Source: Acidimicrobiia bacterium
GTDB taxonomy: Bacteria; Actinomycetota; Acidimicrobiia; Acidimicrobiales; AC-14
Reading direction: 5' to 3'
Assembly: GCA_019243595.1 (NCBI GenBank)
Contig: JAFAUA010000184.1
Span: forward strand, 1 to 13,161
DNA: 13,161 nucleotides
Shown here: positions 11,518 to 13,161 of the stretch, one piece after another
Position numbering within the stretch: the first letter of the stretch is position 1
How the letters are laid out: each line of letters begins with the position of its first letter
Program-made: the position numbers and the translations under genes
Notes under the pieces: model-generated
The model's input: only the letters and a program-made list of their open reading frames with translations
Database searches by the model: none
Told to the model about the DNA's origin: nothing

Positions 11518-12971
11518 TGACCCTCCGCGTCCGCCTGGTCCTCGCCCTGCTGACGCTGCTCACGATCGGCCTCGCCATCTTCGGTGTGGCCACCTACTCC
11601 TTCTATTCGCGCTCGCAGTACAAGCGCCTCGACGACCAGGTCCGCGCCTCGATGCCGCTCGTCTCCCAGGAGCTCGACCACCAAGCCGGCCGCGGCGGCC
11701 CCGCCCAAGGACCCCAGGGCCGTGACGGCGGCCGCGACGGACAAGGCGGCCCCCGCGGACAAGGTGGCCCGCCGCCCCTCGTCGTCGCCCCCGGCACCTA
11801 CGGCGAGCTGCGCGACAGCAGCGGCGCCGTCATCACCAACCTGGAGCTGAGCACCACCGCCACGCCGCCCACGCTGCCGGCCAAGCTCACCGCCAACGGC
11901 CATCAGCGCCTCTTCGACGCCGGCGACTACCGCGTCCTCGTCGCGCCCGGCCCCGGCTTCGGCGAGCAGGACCAGACCGTCGTCGTCGCCGTGCCGCTGA
12001 CCGACATCACCACCTCCCTGCACCGCCTCCTCTACGTCGAGATCACCGGCGGCGTCGCCCTCCTCCTCGTGCTCTCACTCGGCTCCTGGCTGATCCTTCG
12101 CCGCGGCCTGCATCCTCTCGAGGAGATGGCGTCCACCGCCCGCTCGATCACCGCCGGCGACCACGTCGACCTGTCCCAGCGCGTCCCCGCCGAGGGCCCC
12201 ACCGAGGTCGGCCAGCTCGGCCTGGCCCTCAACACCATGCTCGACGACATCGAGGACGCCTTCAACGAACGGGAGGCCACCGAGCAGCGCCTGCGCCAGT
12301 TTCTCGCCGACGCATCCCACGAGCTGCGCACGCCGCTCACCTCCATCCAGGGTTTCGCCGAGCTCTTCCGGGTCAGCGGGGAGGACGCCCAGGTCGACCT
12401 GCCCACGATCCTGCGCCGCATCGAGCAGGAGTCCGGCCGCATGGAGGGCCTCGTCGAGGACCTGCTCCTCCTCGCCCGCCTCGACCAGGCCCGCCCGCCG
12501 GACAAACAACCGGTCGACCTCGCCGTCATCGCCGCCGACGCGTGCAGCGATGCCGTCGCCGTCGCCCCCGACCGCAGCATCACCCTCGACGCGCCCGAGC
12601 CCGTCGTCGTCGAGGGCGACGAGGCCCACATCCGCCAGGCCGTCGCCAACCTCGTCACCAACGCCCTGGCCCACACGCCCGAAGGCAGCCCGATCGAAGT
12701 CAGCACCCGCAGGGTCGACGGCACCGCCACGATCTCCGTCCGCGACCACGGCCCCGGCCTCGACGGCGACGCCCAGGCCCACGTCTTCGACCGCTTCTGG
12801 CAGGCCGACCGCTCCCGTACCGGCACCGGCGCCGGTCTCGGCCTTGCCATCGTCGCCGCCATCGCCACCGAACACGGCGGCACCGCTGAAGCCCACAACG
12901 CCAACGGCGAGGGCGCCGAGTTCACGCTGGCCCTGCCACTGCCCGAAAGAACCTCTCCAAGTCGCGCGTAG
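11517..12971 (+). CDS. Membrane sensor histidine kinase with Gly/Pro/Gln-rich sensor loop
   Basis: A 484-residue kinase. TM1 is about 5-29, the extracytoplasmic region 30-170, and TM2 about 171-194. A HAMP domain (about 195-247) precedes the HisKA domain with H268 in FLADASHELRTPLTSIQGF. The HATPase_c domain has N382 (NLVTNALAHTPEG), the G1 box with D410 in DHGPGLD, FDRFW, and the G2 box GTGAGLGLAIV. All catalytic boxes are intact. Residues about 57-87 of the sensor loop are low-complexity Gly/Pro/Gln/Arg, resembling the GGPGG loops of the neighbouring glycosyltransferase. The stimulus is unknown; the context suggests cell-surface glycan or envelope state. The ATG at 11517 overlaps the GT2 stop (TGATG). 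It is the cognate partner of the response regulator two genes upstream. Confidence 0.95.
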   Translation: MTLRVRLVLALLTLLTIGLAIFGVATYSFYSRSQYKRLDDQVRASMPLVSQELDHQAGRGGPAQGPQGRDGGRDGQGGPRGQGGPPPLVVAPGTYGELRDSSGAVITNLELSTTATPPTLPAKLTANGHQRLFDAGDYRVLVAPGPGFGEQDQTVVVAVPLTDITTSLHRLLYVEITGGVALLLVLSLGSWLILRRGLHPLEEMASTARSITAGDHVDLSQRVPAEGPTEVGQLGLALNTMLDDIEDAFNEREATEQRLRQFLADASHELRTPLTSIQGFAELFRVSGEDAQVDLPTILRRIEQESGRMEGLVEDLLLLARLDQARPPDKQPVDLAVIAADACSDAVAVAPDRSITLDAPEPVVVEGDEAHIRQAVANLVTNALAHTPEGSPIEVSTRRVDGTATISVRDHGPGLDGDAQAHVFDRFWQADRSRTGTGAGLGLAIVAAIATEHGGTAEAHNANGEGAEFTLALPLPERTSPSRA

Positions 12972-13020
12972 CGGTTGACTAACGGGCACGAACGGAGCGA
13001 ACTCACGGACTTGGAGAGGT
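12951..13020 (+). repeat. Long-range inverted repeat masking the next ribosome-binding site
   Basis: ACCTCTCCAAGTC (12951-12963, last codons of the kinase) and GACTTGGAGAGGT (13008-13020) form a perfect 13-bp inverted repeat with a 44-base loop that contains the kinase stop codon. The 3' arm holds the GGAGAGG that would serve the downstream lipoprotein gene. It may act as a translational coupling switch or as a terminator-like element; no U tract follows. Confidence 0.55.
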
Positions 13021-13029
13021 GTTGTCGCG

Positions 13030-13161
13030 GTGTGCGTTCTCGCGGGGGCGCTCGCGGCGTGCAGCTCCGGCGGCAGTACGGGCCCGCTCAAGGTCGGGGT
13101 GATGTTGCCCCTCACCGGAGCGAACGCGGTGGGGTATCGCCAACCGCTGCAGTGGGCCGTC
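13030..13161 (+). CDS. Substrate-binding lipoprotein (Peripla_BP_6/branched-chain amino acid type), N-terminal fragment
   Basis: The reading frame continues past the right edge; 44 codons are visible. It has a lipobox LAGALAAC followed by SSGGSTGP, and then LKVGVMLPLTGANAVG and YRQPLQWAV. KVGVxLPLTG..A..G is the first strand and loop of type-1 periplasmic binding proteins of the LivJ/LivK-like ABC family. The cysteine would be lipidated at the outer face of the membrane. The only standard in-frame start is GTG at 13030, 10 nt after GGAGAGG. It gives a signal peptide of just 10 residues without a basic end. The frame stays open back to 12979, where RTWRGVV would supply a basic n-region but no start codon exists. 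Either an unusual start, a sequence error or a frameshift is possible. Confidence 0.7.
   Translation, partial: MCVLAGALAACSSGGSTGPLKVGVMLPLTGANAVGYRQPLQWAV

Noticed and set aside
10600..12971. Longer starts for the GT2 (10600) and kinase (10983) genes
   Set aside because: The extensions run through the coding sequence of the preceding gene in another frame. The overlapping GTG 10741 and ATG 11517 fit the family N-termini.
12975..13003. TTGACT at 12975 as a promoter for the lipoprotein gene
   Set aside because: The -35 box is good, but the hexamer 17 bp downstream (CGAACT) is a poor -10 element.

Overview
The window is a GC-rich chromosomal stretch from an actinobacterium; Acidimicrobiia or a relative is a guess from overall feel. 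The grounds are GC-ending codons, frequent GTG starts, a coenzyme-F420-type luciferase-like oxidoreductase, 4-base GTGA/TGATG gene overlaps, and promoters that seem to give leaderless mRNAs. No rRNA, tRNA, CRISPR array, transposase or integrase is visible. Almost every base is assigned to a gene, and the only long gap is about 6667-6992.

Left part (1-2580): a stress-type island. On the minus strand are the start of a YdcF/DUF218-like membrane protein (cut by the window edge), a CsbD-like small stress protein behind a good sigmaB/sigmaF-type promoter, and an Hsp20 gene followed by an F420-type LLM oxidoreductase. A YflT/GSP17M-like glycine-zipper protein is divergent to Hsp20 on the plus strand. 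The two divergent genes share a symmetric inverted repeat, and the plus gene ends at a strong hairpin that also serves the convergent neighbour.

Middle left (2584-6666, minus strand): a tightly coupled electron-transfer operon. Its order is a small Ser/Thr-rich membrane-anchored protein, ApbE (FAD:protein FMN transferase), a bis-heme ferric-reductase-like membrane protein, a NuoF-like flavin/Fe-S subunit, and a CxxHxxC..CP ferredoxin. The gene for a degenerate GGDEF protein follows 31 bp later. The logical reading is a membrane redox chain linking a reduced cofactor, the NuoF-like flavoprotein, ferredoxin and a membrane cytochrome to an extracytoplasmic flavin. No recognisable FMN-bind domain is encoded here.

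Middle right (6667-7888, plus strand): an ArsR-type repressor and an AHSA1/SRPBCC protein, with a palindromic operator sitting on a leaderless promoter.

Right part (7876-13161): a surface-glycosylation and signalling locus. A polytopic GT39/ArnT-like glycosyltransferase (minus) is divergent to an operon of OmpR-type response regulator, GT2 glycosyltransferase and sensor histidine kinase. The kinase sensor loop and the glycosyltransferase loops carry similar Gly/Pro-rich low-complexity inserts. The divergent region carries an 11-bp-phased array of CTGAGG half-sites, as expected for an OmpR-family regulator. The 5' coding region of the glycosyltransferase contains a perfect 39-base palindrome. 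The window ends inside a substrate-binding lipoprotein gene whose ribosome-binding site could be masked by pairing with the end of the kinase gene.

Most genes belong to known families. The least explained points are the redox operon without an evident flavin acceptor, its NuoF-like subunit lacking one Fe-S cysteine, the degenerate GGDEF with an intact I-site, the half-site array, and the coding-region palindrome.
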